Source: Chitinophagaceae bacterium (GTDB taxonomy: Bacteria; Bacteroidota; Bacteroidia; Chitinophagales; Chitinophagaceae). Taken from it: a stretch of DNA of 64,000 bases. A program made the position numbers and the translations under genes. Under the pieces are notes generated by a model that was not told the DNA's origin, did not search any database, and saw only the letters and a list, made by a program, of their open reading frames with translations. Within the stretch, counting starts at the first letter, position 1, and the number at the start of each line of letters is the position of its first letter. Below are positions 7,746-17,439 of this stretch, piece after piece. The stretch spans positions 62,001-126,000 of the forward strand of contig SAIW01000011.1 of the NCBI GenBank assembly GCA_004028795.1, given 5' to 3'.

Positions 7746-9452
7746 TTAAAAATTAATTTTTGGTATAGAGGCCAATAATTTTTGCGTATAATTTTTTTGT
7801 GGATGATTATACACATCTTCTGCATTACCCTGCTCTTCAATTTTTCCTTTATTCATTACAATAATTGTATCGCTTATATAACGCACTACACTTAAATCAT
7901 GAGAAATAAAAATAGTGGTAAAGCCGATTTCTTTTTTTAAATCGTTCAATAAATTCAAAATCTGTGCCTGCATACTAACATCTAATGCAGCAACGCTTTC
8001 ATCGCATATAACAAAAGAAGGTTGCATTATTAAAGCTCTTGCAATAACGATGCGTTGGCGTTGCCCACCGCTGAATTCATGAGGGTAACGATTGTAGAAA
8101 TCTGCATTAAGATTTACCTTCTCCAACCATTCAATTACTTTTTCTTTTCTTGTTTTTGCTGAAGAAAAAATGTTGTGAACAATTAATGGTTCTTCAATGG
8201 CTTCGCCTATTTTCATTCTTGGGTTAAGCGAAGAATAAGGGTCTTGAAAAATTAACTGCATATCTTTTCTTAATGCTTTCAGTGTTGAACTTTCAGCTTT
8301 AAGCAAGTCTTCTTTTTTATAAATTATATTTCCGCTTGTTGCATCAATCAATCTTAAAACAGCTCTGCCTAACGTGCTTTTACCACAACCACTTTCACCA
8401 ACCAGGCCGATTGTTTCCCCTTGTTGCACATCAAAACTTACATCATCAACCGCTTTAATATATGAGTTAGTTTTACCTAAGAAATTTTTTTCAGCAGGAA
8501 AATATACTTTCAGATTTTTTACGGAGAGAATAGTTACAGGTTGCTGATTTCCTGTTTCCGGTTGCTTGTTACTTGAAACCTGTAACTTATAACCGGAAAT
8601 TTGTTCTCCCAAAAAATCACTTACAATCGGTAATCTTTCTCCTTTAGCATGCATAACCGGTCTGCATTGCAGCAATGCTTTCGTGTAAGCATGTTGTGGA
8701 TTAGTGAAGATTTCTTTAGCAGTATTTTCTTCAGCAATATTGCCTTTATACATTACAATAATTCTGTCTGCAATTTCTGATACCACACTTAAATCATGCG
8801 ATATAAAAATTACACCCATATTATTTTGCTGCTTTAGATTATTAATCAGTTCCAGAATATTTTTTTGAACCGTAACATCTAAAGCAGTGGTAGGCTCATC
8901 ACATATTAACAAGTCAGGTTCGCAACTCATTGCCATAGCAATCATTACTCTTTGTTTCTGTCCGCCGCTTATTTCATGCGGATAGCGATTAAAGATTAAT
9001 GAAGGATCAGGCAGTTGAACTTTTTCAAATAAAGCAATGGTTCTTGCTTTGGCTGCCTGTTTTGTAATTTGTTGATGTGTAAGTAAAGCTTCCATTACTT
9101 GTTTGCCACAGGTAATAACAGGATTTAAAGAACTCATAGGCTCCTGAAAAATAACAGCAACTTTTTTCCCTCTTATGGTTCTTATTATTTTGTTTGAAGC
9201 ATGCAATAAATCAATCGCATCGGCTTCACTGTTTAAAATAATTTCGCCGCTTTCAAATACAGCAGGTGGGGAAGGAAGTAATTGTAGTATTGATAAAGAA
9301 GTAACAGATTTGCCGGAACCACTTTCGCCAACTACTGCAACGGTTTCCCCTTTTTTTACTTCAATTGAAATATTATGTAAAGCTGTACTTTTCTGTTCGT
9401 TGTTAATAAAACTTACCTGTAAATTTTTTATTGAAAGCAAAGCCTTATCCAT
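7746..9452 (-). CDS. Peptide/nickel-type ABC transporter ATPase with two fused nucleotide-binding domains
   Basis: About 568 residues with two ABC ATPase domains in tandem, as in DppD-DppF fusions such as YejF or GsiA. Domain 1 has Walker A GESGSGKS, signature SGGQKQR and Walker B LLICDEPTTALD. Domain 2 has GESGCGKS, SGGQRQR and FVICDESVAALD. It would energise import of oligopeptides or similar substrates, but no permease or binding protein is encoded nearby. I chose ATG 9452 (MDKALLSIKNLQVSF); an ATG at 9476 would add eight residues. The linker between the domains contains a low-complexity insertion, YKLQVSSNKQPETGNQQPVT, encoded by a short repetitive tract (see findings). Confidence 0.88.
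   Translation of the reverse strand: MDKALLSIKNLQVSFINNEQKSTALHNISIEVKKGETVAVVGESGSGKSVTSLSILQLLPSPPAVFESGEIILNSEADAIDLLHASNKIIRTIRGKKVAVIFQEPMSSLNPVITCGKQVMEALLTHQQITKQAAKARTIALFEKVQLPDPSLIFNRYPHEISGGQKQRVMIAMAMSCEPDLLICDEPTTALDVTVQKNILELINNLKQQNNMGVIFISHDLSVVSEIADRIIVMYKGNIAEENTAKEIFTNPQHAYTKALLQCRPVMHAKGERLPIVSDFLGEQISGYKLQVSSNKQPETGNQQPVTILSVKNLKVYFPAEKNFLGKTNSYIKAVDDVSFDVQQGETIGLVGESGCGKSTLGRAVLRLIDATSGNIIYKKEDLLKAESSTLKALRKDMQLIFQDPYSSLNPRMKIGEAIEEPLIVHNIFSSAKTRKEKVIEWLEKVNLNADFYNRYPHEFSGGQRQRIVIARALIMQPSFVICDESVAALDVSMQAQILNLLNDLKKEIGFTTIFISHDLSVVRYISDTIIVMNKGKIEEQGNAEDVYNHPQKNYTQKLLASIPKINF
8528..8606. repeat. In-gene low-complexity tract in the ABC ATPase linker
   Basis: The stretch is built of GTTACAGGTTGC, CCTGTTTCCGGTTGC, TTGTTACTTG and CCTGTAACTTATAACCGG variants. 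Read on the minus strand it encodes GYKLQV and the residues up to QQPVT between the two ATPase domains. A similar vocabulary occurs in waaA (19740) and between the kinase and regulator genes (56288). Confidence 0.65.
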
Positions 9453-9531
9453 ACTGCAATATAAGTCTGTAAACATTTTTTTTGTTAGCTAAATTTTAAT
9501 GAAGCTTTTATTTTAATGGAGCTTATTACCC

Positions 9532-9539
9532 TAATTTTG
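9532..9539 (+). promoter_or_regulatory. Probable -7 element of the ccsA promoter
   Basis: TAATTTTG fits the Bacteroidetes TAnnTTTG -7 consensus and lies 36 bp before the ccsA start. The -33 position has only a T-rich stretch without a clear TTG, so support is partial. Confidence 0.45.
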
Positions 9540-9575
9540 CCGCCACGAACAATTGTTAGTTTGTAAATTAATGTT

Positions 9576-10259
9576 ATGCTTCGGAAGACCTGGTGGAAGA
9601 TATTGTGTTTTGTATTGTTAATGTACTCCTGCTCAATGGGGTTTTTAATACGTGTACCTGAACCAAAAGGAGTACCCTTACAGCAAAGTATCAGAAATTT
9701 ATTTTTTCATGTGCCTATGTGGTTCAGTATGATGATTTTGTTTGGTACATCGCTGGTATATGCCATTAAATACTTACAAAATCCATTAGCTCAATATGAT
9801 TTTTATTCTTTAGAATTTGGAAGAACCGGTGTTGTGTATGGTTTATTAGGATTGATTACAGGAGCTATTTGGGCAAAATCTCAATGGGGTGCTTATTGGA
9901 GCGGCGATGCTAAACAAAACGGTGCAGCCATTGCGATACTTATTTACTTAGCCTATTTTGTTTTAAGGGGAAGTTTACAGGATGAAGAAAAGAAAGCGAG
10001 AATTAGTGCAGTATATAATGTATTTGCTTTCTTTATGTTATTTCCAACAATATGGATTTTACCCAGATTGGTAGAGAGTTTACACCCGGGCGGGCAGGGC
10101 AGCGAAGGCAACCCGGGATTGAACCCTAAAGATTCTTCACCGATAATGAAAGCGGTTTTCTGGCCGGCAGTTATAGGCTGGACTTTATTAGGAGTTTGGA
10201 TTACCACTTTAAGAATTCGTATTCAATTAGAAAAAGAAAAACGTTTTGCAAATGCTTAG
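9576..10259 (+). CDS. ccsA: Cytochrome c biogenesis protein CcsA/CcmC type
   Basis: A 227-residue, six-helix membrane protein that handles heme during cytochrome c maturation. The tryptophan-rich motif WGAYWSGDAKQN (about residues 104-115) is the heme-handling signature. Flanking histidines at about 45 (FFHVPMW) and 170 (SLHPGG) are the expected axial ligands. The loop after the second histidine is somewhat enlarged and GC-rich (SLHPGGQGSEGNPG), but related family members also have SLHP...GNPG there. The overlapping CcmD-like gene downstream supports the assignment. ccmB, encoding another component of the pathway, lies 6.5 kb away at 16780. Confidence 0.9.
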   Translation: MLRKTWWKILCFVLLMYSCSMGFLIRVPEPKGVPLQQSIRNLFFHVPMWFSMMILFGTSLVYAIKYLQNPLAQYDFYSLEFGRTGVVYGLLGLITGAIWAKSQWGAYWSGDAKQNGAAIAILIYLAYFVLRGSLQDEEKKARISAVYNVFAFFMLFPTIWILPRLVESLHPGGQGSEGNPGLNPKDSSPIMKAVFWPAVIGWTLLGVWITTLRIRIQLEKEKRFANA

Positions 10260-10470
10260 TATAAAAAAAATCAGTTTACTTTTTTGTTTAATGCTTACAA
10301 GCATTTTTTCTTTTGCACAAGACACAACCAATTCTACTGATGTGTTAAAAAGCAACGGAAAAATTTATGTTGTAATGATTATTGTAATTGTAATTGTAAC
10401 AGGCTTGTTTATTTACTTAATTAATCTGGACAGAAAAGTAACCAAGCTGGAGAAGGAAAGCGGGAAGTAG
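10252..10470 (+). CDS. CcmD family small membrane protein
   Basis: A 72-residue protein with an N-terminal signal-like segment (LFCLMLTSIFSFAQ), a short linker, one hydrophobic helix (VVMIIVIVIVTGLFIYLI) and a charged tail (LDRKVTKLEKESGK). This is the Bacteroidetes form of CcmD, the small partner of CcmABC in heme export. The ATG at 10252 overlaps the last codons and stop of ccsA, indicating translational coupling. A TTG two codons earlier is a weaker alternative. The assignment rests mainly on layout and neighbourhood, since such short proteins have little conserved sequence. Confidence 0.78.
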   Translation: MLSIKKISLLFCLMLTSIFSFAQDTTNSTDVLKSNGKIYVVMIIVIVIVTGLFIYLINLDRKVTKLEKESGK

Positions 10471-10510
10471 AAAGTAGTAATTAGTAATTAGGTATTTGGA
10501 ATTATTCTTA

Positions 10511-10546
10511 GCGAAACTCTCCGTTCTCTGCGACTTTGCGGTTTAA
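10511..10546 (+). repeat. Dispersed repeat family B, copy 3
   Basis: GTTCTCTGCGACTTTGCGGT is the clearest copy of this family. It lies between ccmD and gdhA, just left of a diverged reverse copy of family A. Confidence 0.65.
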
Positions 10547-10562
10547 AAATTTGCTCAACAAA

Positions 10563-10602
10563 GAACAGAAAGTATCCTGAAGTTTCGGGATGCGACACAA
10601 CG
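10563..10602 (-). repeat. Dispersed repeat family A, copy 3 (diverged)
   Basis: On the minus strand the copy reads CGTTGTGTCGCAT, then a 14-bp interruption, then GATACTTTCTGTTC. It matches the variant at 12172 (GTTGTGTCACTCAC and TTTCTGTTC). Confidence 0.55.
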
Positions 10603-10660
10603 AAAGCTAAATAACAGTACAAACGATTGCCTCATATAAAAACACACAAAATTAAATTTT

Positions 10661-12079
10661 ATGTCAAACACGAATTACAGTTTTTTTAAAAGTGTAGAGA
10701 AGAGTTTTGATAAAGCAGCCAAATTTACCAAGTGGGATAAGGGTTTGCTTGAACAGATTAAAGCCTGTAACAGTATTTACAGTATGCGTTTTCCGGTAAA
10801 AATGGATGATGGAAGAATTGAAGTTATTGAAGCGTATCGTGTGCAGCACAGTCAGCACAAAAGCCCGTGTAAAGGTGGTATTCGTTTCAGCGATGCAGTA
10901 AATCAGGATGAGGTGATGGCATTGGCAAGTTTAATGACGTACAAATGTGCTATTGTAAATGTGCCTTTTGGTGGCGGTAAAGGCGGTATAAAAATTAATC
11001 CACGCAATTACAGTGCTTACGAATTAGAAAAAATTACCAGACGTTATACCAGCGAATTGGTAAAGAAAAATTTCATCGGTCCGGGCATTGATGTTCCTGC
11101 ACCCGATTACGGAACCGGTGAAAGAGAAATGGCATGGATTGTTGATACTTATACTTCATTAAAACCCGGAGAAATAGATGCAGCAGGTTGTGTAACGGGT
11201 AAACCCATTTCGCAGGGTGGTGTAAGAGGAAGAAAAGAAGCTACAGGTTTAGGTGTTTTCTTTGGTGTACGTGAGGTTTGTAATATGCCAGATGTGATGA
11301 AAAGAGTAGGCTTGCCTACCGGCGTTGAGGGTAAAACTGTTGTGGTACAAGGTTTAGGAAATGTAGGTTATCACTCAGCAAAATTCTTTAGAGAAAACGG
11401 TTCAAAAGTTATTGCCATTGCCGAGTATGAAGGGGCCATTTTTAATGCCAATGGTTTAAATGAAGAAGAAGTTTTTCAACACAGAAAAGCAACAGGTTCT
11501 ATACTAAATTTTCCTAATGCAACTAATCTGGCAAAAAGTAATGATGCCTTAGAATTGGAATGCAATATTTTAATTCCTGCTGCTTTGGAAAATGTTATTA
11601 ACGGAGAGAACGCTCCTCGCGTTAAAGCAAAAATTATCGGTGAAGCTGCTAACGGTCCTTTAACCCCTGAAGCCGATGAAATATTTTCAGCAAAAGGAAC
11701 ATTGGTTGTGCCTGATATGTATTTGAATGCCGGCGGTGTAACGGTTAGTTATTTTGAATGGCTGAAAAACCTAAGCCACGTGCGTTACGGAAGAATGGAA
11801 AAACGTTTTACCGAAAATATGAACACACATATTCTTAACCAGATTGAAGAGTTAAGTGGCAAACAGGTAACCCAGAAAGAAAAACAATTTATTATGCACG
11901 GCCCTGAAGAAGTTGATTTAGTGCATAGCGGTTTGGAGGAAACCATGATTTCTGCAACAAGAGAAATTATGGATATCTGGCACAGCAACCCTGAAATTCC
12001 AGATATGCGTACCGCAGCTTATGTAAATGCAATTAATAAAGTAGCCACCAGTTATGGAGAGTTAGGAATTTTCCCATAG
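10661..12079 (+). CDS. gdhA: Glu/Leu/Phe/Val dehydrogenase (glutamate dehydrogenase)
   Basis: A 472-residue NAD(P)-dependent amino-acid dehydrogenase, probably interconverting glutamate with 2-oxoglutarate and ammonium. [16 protein letters not shown] and [14 protein letters not shown] contain the substrate and catalytic lysines. [20 protein letters not shown] and the Rossmann motif [16 protein letters not shown] follow. The sequence is of the shorter, Bacteroidetes/archaeal-like class. It starts at ATG 10661 and is followed by a strong terminator, so it is probably monocistronic. Cofactor preference cannot be decided from sequence reading. Confidence 0.92.
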   Translation: MSNTNYSFFKSVEKSFDKAAKFTKWDKGLLEQIKACNSIYSMRFPVKMDDGRIEVIEAYRVQHSQHKSPCKGGIRFSDAVNQDEVMALASLMTYKCAIVNVPFGGGKGGIKINPRNYSAYELEKITRRYTSELVKKNFIGPGIDVPAPDYGTGEREMAWIVDTYTSLKPGEIDAAGCVTGKPISQGGVRGRKEATGLGVFFGVREVCNMPDVMKRVGLPTGVEGKTVVVQGLGNVGYHSAKFFRENGSKVIAIAEYEGAIFNANGLNEEEVFQHRKATGSILNFPNATNLAKSNDALELECNILIPAALENVINGENAPRVKAKIIGEAANGPLTPEADEIFSAKGTLVVPDMYLNAGGVTVSYFEWLKNLSHVRYGRMEKRFTENMNTHILNQIEELSGKQVTQKEKQFIMHGPEEVDLVHSGLEETMISATREIMDIWHSNPEIPDMRTAAYVNAINKVATSYGELGIFP

Positions 12080-12100
12080 TAAAAAGAATATTAAGTAAAC

Positions 12101-12134
12101 AAAAAAGTCCCGCCAATAAAGCGGGACTTTTTTC
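12101..12134 (+). terminator. Rho-independent terminator of gdhA
   Basis: AAAGTCCCGC pairs with GCGGGACTTT around the loop CAATAAA, followed by a T run. The A tract on the other side makes it potentially bidirectional. Confidence 0.85.
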
Positions 12135-12171
12135 TTTATGTACTTAGCTGTAATACTACTATTAAGCTTTA

Positions 12172-12210
12172 GTTGTGTCACTCACTTGTACTTTCTGTTC
12201 TTTATTCAAC
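12172..12210 (+). repeat. Dispersed repeat family A, copy 4
   Basis: GTTGTGTCACTCACTTGTAC is followed by TTTCTGTTC and TTTATTCAAC. Upstream, TACTTAGCT and GCTTTA correspond to the flank of the copies at 28409 and 59411, so the repeat is longer than its core. Confidence 0.7.
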
Positions 12211-12224
12211 AAATTGAAATCAAC

Positions 12225-12590
12225 TTATTTAGTTGCTGATAAAAAGGGCACAACTTCAGATAATTCTAAAGACTTTACCATTTGTTTTGTTGCTTCTTTA
12301 TACTTTTTAAAATGAGCAGTTTCTCTATGTGCTGAATAAGATTCATTATCTGCATATACTTCAACAATAGTTAATTTGTAAGGTTCAGTTTTATCAGCGT
12401 AAACAGTATAACTTACAACACCTTTCTCCAATTTTACAGCAGTTTCCATTTGTTCTTTTAAAAGAACTGAATATGCTTTCAATTGCAAAGAATCAATAGT
12501 AAGCCTTGCAATACGTGTTACTTTTTTATTTTGTGCCATAACGTTGCAACTAATAATGAATAATGTTATTAATAATAATATTTTTTTCAT
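12225..12590 (-). CDS. Exported antibiotic biosynthesis monooxygenase (ABM)-fold protein
   Basis: A 121-residue protein with a signal peptide (MKKILLLITLFIISCNVMAQ) and a small ABM/YgiN-like ferredoxin-fold domain: RIARLTIDSLQLKAYSVLLKEQ, GVVSYTVYADKTEPYKLTIVEVYAD, then HRETAHFKKYKEAT. Family members act as quinol or heme monooxygenases, or as dimeric stress proteins; the substrate here is unknown. The ATG at 12590 is preferred over one at 12644 because it gives a clean signal peptide. The Cys in the signal region is not in a good lipobox. Confidence 0.8.
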   Translation of the reverse strand: MKKILLLITLFIISCNVMAQNKKVTRIARLTIDSLQLKAYSVLLKEQMETAVKLEKGVVSYTVYADKTEPYKLTIVEVYADNESYSAHRETAHFKKYKEATKQMVKSLELSEVVPFLSATK

Positions 12591-12640
12591 AGAGTAATGA
12601 GTTATTCTAATTAAGTAATAATATAAAAAATTAGTTATCT

Positions 12641-12720
12641 TCATTTCGAGATTGGGTTCTTGCCCAACGGGAAATCTTTTCTTTATAAATGAGATTTCTC
12701 GGCAAGAACCTCGAAATGAC
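12641..12720. repeat. Palindromic repeat family C, copy 1 (80 bp)
   Basis: The left arm starts TCATTTCGAGATTGGG and continues TTCTTGCCCAACGGGAAATC. The right arm ends GAGATTTCTCGGCAAGAACC and TCGAAATGAC. The arms are inverted copies with mismatches, around an AT-rich loop. Related elements with the same ends are at 32068 and 52063. It lies between the aldo/keto reductase and ABM genes, both on the minus strand. Confidence 0.8.
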
Positions 12721-12729
12721 GTATCATAA

Positions 12730-13716
<987 letters not shown>

Positions 13717-13959
13717 TTATGATTTAAATTTTAATAAATTATTTTCGTAACTATCAGAAATTAAATTGCTCAGTTAAACTATTGCATAAGATATAGTAAA
13801 AAGTCAAGAATGTTATAATAGACTTTGCATTATACATTCCTGTAAAACTAATACTAACAGCTAAATATCTTTTCATGCAAAAACTAAAACCTTAAAATAC
13901 AAAGTTTTATAATGAATGCTTTTAATTTTTAACTTTAGCAATTATTGTATATGGCTTGA

Positions 13960-15420
13960 ATGTTACACAAACTTTTCATACTGCCATTTTTCATACTGCC
14001 AACACTACTTTCTGCACAGCACGATAGAATGTTGGATTCTGTATTGGATAATAAGATTATTCAGTTACCATTTTACAAACAATCAACTGTTGGTAATAAA
14101 AGTATCTTCTTAAAAATGAATTTCGGTAGACCTGAAATATTAGATACAACAGGTGTTTCGGCCTTATACAACGCAGAAATTTTATCAGTTGACTTAGTAT
14201 TTACAGATTATCCTTCAACACAAACATTAAAGCCGCTGAATAAAAAACGTTTTCAGAATCTTATTCAACTTTGTCCGAACATCGTGCAACAAAAACAGGC
14301 ACAATGGCAAATAATAAGGCAGATGGATGGAAGAGATAAAGCCACAGCCGAAAAATTGTTACATGGAATTGTGGTTAATTATCGTGATAAACCAGCCGAA
14401 GCCTTTCATCAAAAAGAAATAGCTGAAATAAAGCAATTTGAAAAACTAATTACAGTTGTTGAACCATCTAAACCTGCAGCAATCGCAGAACCGGCACCCA
14501 AAAAAAAAGTAAACTATTGGTCTGTAATTCATGGCGGTCAAATAACACAGCCGAGATATTATGCAAACAAACCCTTAAAAGAGGTAAGTAATAAACCTAT
14601 TGTTGTTGGAACAGATGAAGAGTTAATTCACACATCAACAAAAACTGTAAAGAATTTTGGTTTACTGACTAACGATGAACAGCAACGTTTCGGTAATACT
14701 GATTCAGTTTATTTATTGGTAGGAAAGCCAATCGACTCAAAAACAACTACAGCAAAAGAAATTGAGAATTATGTTGTTGCGAAAGAGCCCCTAAAAGATT
14801 CTTCTTTAATAAAACCATTGCTGAGAAGCAAGTGGGATAAGCCTTTGGTGGTGGCTGATGTAACTTTAAGTATGAGTCCTTACATTGTTCAGTTATTGAA
14901 TTGGTTGGGAAAGCCTGAACAAAAAAATGTAATTCAATATTTTGCCTGTTTTAATGATGGAGATGATATGGAAAATGAAAAGAAAAAAACCGGACAAACA
15001 GGTGGTATATATGGCTCAGCATTTACCAATATAAAAGCTATTACACAGTTGGTTGAATCAACCATGGAAAAGGGTAGCGGTGGTGATACACCAGAAAATG
15101 TTTGTGAGGCTATTATTAAATCATTAGCCATGCATAATGATTGTAATGAAGTTATTTTAATGGCAGATAATTGGGCAGCCGCAAGAGATATTGAATTGGT
15201 AAAACAAATTCATAAACCTGTAAGAGTTATTATTTGCGGTGGTTCAACAGGTACGCATGTTGATTATATTAATATTGCTTTACAAACCAATGGCAGCCTG
15301 CATTTTGAAGATAATGATGTTACTAATTTACAGAATTTAAAAGCAGGGAAAGAGGTAACTATTCGTGGTGTAAATTATAAATTGAATGAAGCAGGTAATG
15401 TTGTGGCAGTGAGAAAGTAA
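13960..15420 (+). CDS. Secreted protein with a vWA-like C-terminal domain
   Basis: A 486-residue protein of unknown function. MLHKLFILPFFILPTLLSAQ is a signal peptide. The first 300 residues show no domain I recognise. From about residue 300 the sequence PLVVADVTLSMSPYIVQLLNWLG resembles a von Willebrand A domain start, with DVTLSM in place of the usual DxSxS metal site. GSGGDTPENVCEAIIKSL and EVILMADNWAAARDIELVKQI then match the later strands. The domain may bind a divalent metal and a protein partner in the periplasm. The neighbours are unrelated. The start at ATG 13960 is supported by the signal peptide. Confidence 0.6.
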   Translation: MLHKLFILPFFILPTLLSAQHDRMLDSVLDNKIIQLPFYKQSTVGNKSIFLKMNFGRPEILDTTGVSALYNAEILSVDLVFTDYPSTQTLKPLNKKRFQNLIQLCPNIVQQKQAQWQIIRQMDGRDKATAEKLLHGIVVNYRDKPAEAFHQKEIAEIKQFEKLITVVEPSKPAAIAEPAPKKKVNYWSVIHGGQITQPRYYANKPLKEVSNKPIVVGTDEELIHTSTKTVKNFGLLTNDEQQRFGNTDSVYLLVGKPIDSKTTTAKEIENYVVAKEPLKDSSLIKPLLRSKWDKPLVVADVTLSMSPYIVQLLNWLGKPEQKNVIQYFACFNDGDDMENEKKKTGQTGGIYGSAFTNIKAITQLVESTMEKGSGGDTPENVCEAIIKSLAMHNDCNEVILMADNWAAARDIELVKQIHKPVRVIICGGSTGTHVDYINIALQTNGSLHFEDNDVTNLQNLKAGKEVTIRGVNYKLNEAGNVVAVRK

Positions 15421-15436
15421 TACTTCGAAATAACGT

Positions 15437-15862
15437 TTAATAATCAGGCAGTTCATTCAGTTGTATTTTGTGTATTGTGTCCAGACCAAAAGTTTCTTTT
15501 CCATTCGTAATAACTAAGTAGGGTACATTCAAGTGTTGATTATAATTAAAAACCTGTTCAACAACTTTATCATTCAAATCAACATTCATTTCTTTACATT
15601 CAATAATCATCCAGGGTATATTGTTTTTGTACACAATAATATCGCAACGCCTTTTTAATTCGCCTGCATTAATTTCTTTTTCAATAGCTAATAAACCTGC
15701 AGGATATTTTTTTGTTTGAATAAGGTATTGAATAAAGTTTTGACGTACCCATTCTTCCGGCGTTAGCCTGAGCCATTGTTTTCTTACTTCATCAAAAATA
15801 AATTCCTTCTTATCTGCTTCTTTAAAACGAAACGGGAAAGATGGAAATGAAATAGTAATCAT
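15437..15862 (-). CDS. Stand-alone type I restriction HSDR_N-like domain protein
   Basis: A 141-residue protein matching the N-terminal nuclease domain of HsdR subunits. PEEWVRQNFIQYLIQTKKYP precedes the PD-(D/E)XK core: acidic Glu in AIEKEI, then RRCDIIVYKNN and MIIECKE, where Asp and the Glu-x-Lys form the active site. No helicase, methylase or specificity gene is nearby, so it is not a restriction system as it stands. Such orphans are common in Bacteroidetes and their function is unknown to me. ATG 15862 (MITISFPSFPF) is preferred over one six codons upstream. Confidence 0.78.
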   Translation of the reverse strand: MITISFPSFPFRFKEADKKEFIFDEVRKQWLRLTPEEWVRQNFIQYLIQTKKYPAGLLAIEKEINAGELKRRCDIIVYKNNIPWMIIECKEMNVDLNDKVVEQVFNYNQHLNVPYLVITNGKETFGLDTIHKIQLNELPDY

Positions 15863-15931
15863 GCAATAAAATAAAACCATTATTTTTACTGATTAACTAT
15901 TTTTTTCAACCTATAAACAAAAGATGATTTT

Positions 15932-16702
15932 ATGAAAACAAAAGAAGAAATAGTAAACAATTGGTTGCCTCGTTATACAGGAGAAGAGTTAAAGAATTTT
16001 GGCAAGTATATTTTGCTTACCAATTTTGCGAACTATGTAGAAATGTTTGCCAAATGGAATAAAGTAAAAGTTATAGGAAAAGATAAACCCTTTCAATGTG
16101 CCACTGCTAATGGCATTACTATAATTAATTTCGGTATGGGCAGCCCCGGTGCAGCAACCGTTATGGATTTGCTGAGTGCCATACAACCCAAAGCAGTACT
16201 GTTTTTGGGCAAATGTGGTGGTTTGAAAAAACGTCATAAGTTGGGTGATTTAATTCTTCCTATTGCAGCTATAAGAGGTGAGGGTACAAGCAACGATTAC
16301 TTTCCCCCTGAAGTGCCGGCCTTGCCTGCATTTGCTTTGCAGAAAGCTATTTCAACAACTATTCGCGATTATAAAACTGATTATTGGACAGGTACTGTTT
16401 ACACAACCAACCGCAGAGTTTGGGAGCATGACGACGAGTTTAAAAAGAAACTACAGGTAGTTAGAGCTTACGCCATTGATATGGAAACTGCCACCATTTT
16501 TATGGTTGGTTTTTACAATCATATTCCAACGGGTGCATTGTTATTGGTAAGCGATAGTCCCATGATACCCGATGGCATTAAAACCGCAGCCAGCGATAAA
16601 AAAGTAACTTCAGAATTTGTTGAAAGGCATTTAAAAATCGGTATAGATTCTTTAAAACAATTGATTAATAACGGAGTAACCGTAAGGCATTTGAAATTTT
16701 AA
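15932..16702 (+). CDS. amn: AMP nucleosidase
   Basis: A 256-residue enzyme of the nucleoside phosphorylase fold that splits AMP into adenine and ribose 5-phosphate. GMGSPGAATVMDLL, LFLGKCGGLKKRH, YTTNRRVWEHDDEF, AYAIDMETATIFMVGF and LLVSDSPM are the visible signatures; the Glu in DMETA contacts the ribose. It is the short form common in Bacteroidetes, lacking the extra N-terminal domain of the E. coli enzyme. ATG 15932 gives MKTKEEIVNNWLPRYTG. It is divergent from the HSDR_N gene and apparently monocistronic. Confidence 0.9.
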   Translation: MKTKEEIVNNWLPRYTGEELKNFGKYILLTNFANYVEMFAKWNKVKVIGKDKPFQCATANGITIINFGMGSPGAATVMDLLSAIQPKAVLFLGKCGGLKKRHKLGDLILPIAAIRGEGTSNDYFPPEVPALPAFALQKAISTTIRDYKTDYWTGTVYTTNRRVWEHDDEFKKKLQVVRAYAIDMETATIFMVGFYNHIPTGALLLVSDSPMIPDGIKTAASDKKVTSEFVERHLKIGIDSLKQLINNGVTVRHLKF

Positions 16703-16741
16703 TGGTTGGTTTCCAACTTTAGTATTTTATGGAATCGTTCC

Positions 16742-16760
16742 TTGCGTCGCACACTTGTAC
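16742..16760 (+). repeat. Dispersed repeat family A, copy 5
   Basis: TTGCGTCGCACACTTGTAC is the bare core without the GTTCTGTTC block. The flank GGTTTCCAACTTTAGTATTT upstream resembles the flank of the copy at 1180. Confidence 0.75.
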
Positions 16761-16779
16761 TGTATAACATTGGGCAGCA

Positions 16780-17439
16780 TTAATCCTTCCACAAAAAAGG
16801 AAATAAAATCATTGCTAAAGCAACAACTAAAACATCCAATCCAATCATTAAAAAAATCATTTGCCTTAAACCTTCCTGTACAACCTGTGCAAAAGCTATG
16901 GTGGAGATTTTATTCAACAATAATAATTCAGGTACAATAACAGGAAAACCCATTATAGCCATCAACGCTGCTTGCTGTTGAGCTTTCGCAGCAATGGCAG
17001 CCAGAAATGTAAATACTAAACTTAAACTTCCGCCACCTAATAAAGCGATACCTATAAATGTAAACAGGTTGTTCAACGGATTACCAAGCAGCACGGTAAA
17101 TAAAACAATGCTTAATAAACTCATTAAAAGCATTAAAAGTAAATTGAAAACAAGCTTGGCAATTACAAAGTCAATGGCTCCTGCAATGGAATAGTAATAC
17201 AACATTCTGCCTTTGCTTTCTGCTAAAAAACTTTTGGCAACTGCATTTACACAAACAAATAATTGTATCACCCAAAATAAAGCGTTCCATATTTTTTCTT
17301 CAGGCTGCCCCAGCGATAAATACACAATAAAAATGGTAGAACATAAATAAAGCAGTATGCCATACAAAGTGTACTGCTGACGGGCTTCCAGCAAAATATC
17401 TTTTTTTATTAGGGTTGTTATATGTTTAAGGTTAGGCAT
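16780..17439 (-). CDS. ccmB: Heme exporter/ABC permease CcmB
   Basis: A 219-residue, six-helix membrane protein. KDILLEARQQYTLYGILLYL at the N-terminus, NAVAKSFLAESKGRMLYYY and LGNPLNNLFTFIGIALLGG are typical of CcmB, the permease of the cytochrome c maturation ABC complex. CcsA and CcmD of the same pathway are encoded at 9576-10470; no ccmA ATPase is evident in the window. Its ATG shares one base with the vapC stop codon (TAATG), so its translation may be coupled to the toxin gene. Confidence 0.87.
   Translation of the reverse strand: MPNLKHITTLIKKDILLEARQQYTLYGILLYLCSTIFIVYLSLGQPEEKIWNALFWVIQLFVCVNAVAKSFLAESKGRMLYYYSIAGAIDFVIAKLVFNLLLMLLMSLLSIVLFTVLLGNPLNNLFTFIGIALLGGGSLSLVFTFLAAIAAKAQQQAALMAIMGFPVIVPELLLLNKISTIAFAQVVQEGLRQMIFLMIGLDVLVVALAMILFPFLWKD

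Noticed and set aside
7730-7840. Longer start for the DUF486 membrane protein
   Set aside because: It would overlap the ABC transporter gene and adds a basic, non-family segment.
10079-10130. GC-rich insertion in ccsA
   Set aside because: The SLHPGG...GNPG segment corresponds to a loop present in related proteins; only a few residues seem extra.
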